Positions 62,211-64,000 of a stretch of DNA of 64,000 nucleotides are shown here, in pieces. The stretch covers positions 8,871 to 72,870 of the forward strand of contig CAZUCC010000018.1 of assembly GCA_964619065.1 (NCBI GenBank), read 5' to 3'. Under the pieces are notes generated by a model. It saw only the letters and a program-made list of their open reading frames with translations, was not told the DNA's origin and made no database searches. Both the position numbers and the translations under genes were made by a program. The DNA comes from JANXUC01 sp964619065 (GTDB lineage Bacteria; Acidobacteriota; Terriglobia; Terriglobales; Acidobacteriaceae). Position 1 is the first letter of the stretch, and every line of letters begins with the position of its first letter.

Positions 62211-63215
62211 CTAAGAAATCGTCAGTACAACCTTCCCAAAATTTTGGCGCTCCAGCAGCAGCTTGAACGCCGCGCTCGCCCGCTCCCGAGGAAAGACATG
62301 GCCCACAATGGGTCGTAGTTTATCGGCGGCGATCCATTGCGACATGTGTTTCCACGCTGCCTCCATCACTTTCTTATTCGCCGAAAGCACGCTTAGCCAA
62401 AGACCGTGCACGCTGGTTCCTTTTGCGTAGAGGATGCGCGGGTCAAGAGTGGAGGGCTTCCCAGTCGCGGCGCCATAAACGATGACGCGTCCGAACTCGC
62501 GCAGGCACCGCACGCTTTTGCCGGTATGCTCCCCGCCCAGCATTTCGAAAACAGCATCGACTCCTTCGCCGCTGGTCATCTCTTGAATCGCTTCCTCGTA
62601 ATCGCGCTTCTTGTAATTGATGCCGTGGTTTAATCCCAAATCCCGCACGCGTGCCAGTTTTTCTGCCGAGGACGACGTGCCATACATCTCTACGCCAAGA
62701 AGTTTTCCAATCTGCACGGCAGCCGTGCCCACTCCTCCCGCAACTGCGTGAATCAGCACAGTCCGCCGATTGCCCACAGAAACATCACCAAGCGTGCGGT
62801 CCACAAGTCCGGCTTTCCAATAGGCGAGATAAGCCGTGAAATAGTTAACCGGGAATGCCGCCGCTTCCTGTGCGCTCCAGTGCTCTGGTGCTGGCCAGTA
62901 ATAGTTCTGTCGCGCCGCTACGAGTTCCGCGAAAGCTCCCCATTGCGTGTAGCCCATAACGCGGCTGTTCGAGCCATCACTCTCCGCTCCATCTAGCACC
63001 GCACTGTCGAGCACTCCACAGTATTCACGTCCAGCGATAAGCGGCGGAGGCGGCGTGCCGGGGTATCCACCACTCGCCGTCATAATGTCCGCGAAGTTCA
63101 CCCCTGCCGCATGCACGCGCACCAGAACTTCTCCAGAGGCGGGCTGCGGCTCGGGCATATCGCGCAGCTGCAAAACGTCGGGACCGCCAAACTGGGGGAT
63201 GACGATGGCCTTCAT
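62211..63215 (-). CDS. Quinone-oxidoreductase-like medium-chain dehydrogenase
   Basis: 334 residues from ATG 63215, where the family sequence begins (MKAIVIPQFGGPDVLQLRD); the frame is open to 63284. The N-terminal GroES-like domain has AAGVNFADIMTASGGYP, the usual quinone oxidoreductase version that lacks the zinc-ligand Cys of alcohol dehydrogenases. The Rossmann motif is VLIHAVAGGVGTAAVQIGKLLG, which favours NADPH. The family reduces quinones, enones or crotonyl-type substrates. It is a single gene with a repeat-like hairpin beyond its stop. Confidence 0.9.
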   Translation of the reverse strand: MKAIVIPQFGGPDVLQLRDMPEPQPASGEVLVRVHAAGVNFADIMTASGGYPGTPPPPLIAGREYCGVLDSAVLDGAESDGSNSRVMGYTQWGAFAELVAARQNYYWPAPEHWSAQEAAAFPVNYFTAYLAYWKAGLVDRTLGDVSVGNRRTVLIHAVAGGVGTAAVQIGKLLGVEMYGTSSSAEKLARVRDLGLNHGINYKKRDYEEAIQEMTSGEGVDAVFEMLGGEHTGKSVRCLREFGRVIVYGAATGKPSTLDPRILYAKGTSVHGLWLSVLSANKKVMEAAWKHMSQWIAADKLRPIVGHVFPRERASAAFKLLLERQNFGKVVLTIS

Positions 63216-63505
63216 ACTGTTGAGTTTAGCAAGCTTTTGCAGGGTGCGGCGATCTGGCTCTCGCCGCCCAGATTCGGCTCTCAATGCCCCCGTCGCGTCG
63301 TGCCCGCCCCTCTCAGGAGGTATATACTGAGTATGTATTTTGGAAGTTTAGGCTCTTGGGCTTGGTCGTGAGGAGCCGGTTCTTTAAATATTCATACACG
63401 TTTTATAAATGAGACCGGCGTCCGAAATTGCGGATTGCCGGAGGGAAGTCGCAAGCTCCGCTCTGAATCTCATCGGGGTGCGTCGAGCTTCCTGGAAGGT
63501 TTGCC

Positions 63506-64000
<495 letters not shown>

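Overview
The window looks like a chromosomal segment of a soil-type Acidobacteriota (Terriglobia/Koribacter-like) genome. This is inferred from a moderately high GC content, an Oar-like TonB-dependent receptor with an N-terminal carboxypeptidase-regulatory domain, a GloVer-repeat lipoprotein, several small secreted transthyretin-like proteins, many secreted peptidases and TPR proteins, and GC-rich hairpin repeats at gene ends. No rRNA, tRNA, CRISPR array, prophage or complete insertion sequence was recognised. About 53 protein genes (two cut by the window edges, one interrupted) are supported.

Layout. 0-4 kb: the tail of a secreted Ig/IPT-type protein, a Tat-exported GH28 pectinolytic enzyme, and a minus-strand two-component pair whose kinase carries an ethylene-receptor-like (ETR1-type) membrane domain. 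A 160-bp MITE-like element flanked by a direct repeat follows. 4-16 kb: purH, a large TPR protein, a peroxiredoxin-like gene with an in-frame UGA exactly at the catalytic cysteine (a predicted selenoprotein with a bacterial SECIS-like hairpin), a Y-family DNA polymerase gene split by a different in-frame UGA, a dGTPase-like gene, M20 and M14 peptidases and an OmpA-like protein. 16-24 kb: a dihaem cytochrome c, the GloVer lipoprotein, an SPL-type radical SAM protein, rhomboid and M28 peptidases, and a small operon with a LysW-like zinc ribbon and two secreted beta-sandwich proteins. 24-34 kb: rpsA, HIT protein, ligA, TPR protein, diacylglycerol-kinase-like protein and several membrane proteins. 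34-39 kb: a molybdenum-cofactor cluster (moeA, moaC, mogA) with an embedded receiver-PATAN regulator, then a PilT-type ATPase. 39-43 kb: a TPR protein and the preQ0 pathway genes queD-queE-queC. 43-57 kb: orphan peptide-ABC ATPase, metallophosphoesterase, PHB-depolymerase-like esterase, RNase HI, DinG-like helicase, der, a secreted HELTH metalloprotein, trmFO and selB. 57-64 kb: the 1306-residue TonB-type receptor, a small secreted protein, a quinone-oxidoreductase-like MDR protein and the 5' part of a YacL-type PIN/TRAM gene.

How the genes work together. The most informative link is between selB (about 55.0-57.0 kb) and the UGA-containing peroxiredoxin-like gene (8.05 kb). The genome encodes the Sec-specific elongation factor, and the window contains a plausible client whose UGA sits in a UxxC motif followed by a hairpin at the right distance. 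selA, selD and selC (tRNA-Sec) are not in the window. The ETR1-like kinase and its adjacent Rcp1-like receiver probably form one signalling unit. The mo and que clusters are ordinary cofactor and tRNA-modification pathways. The many exported hydrolases fit a heterotroph that degrades plant polymers and peptides.
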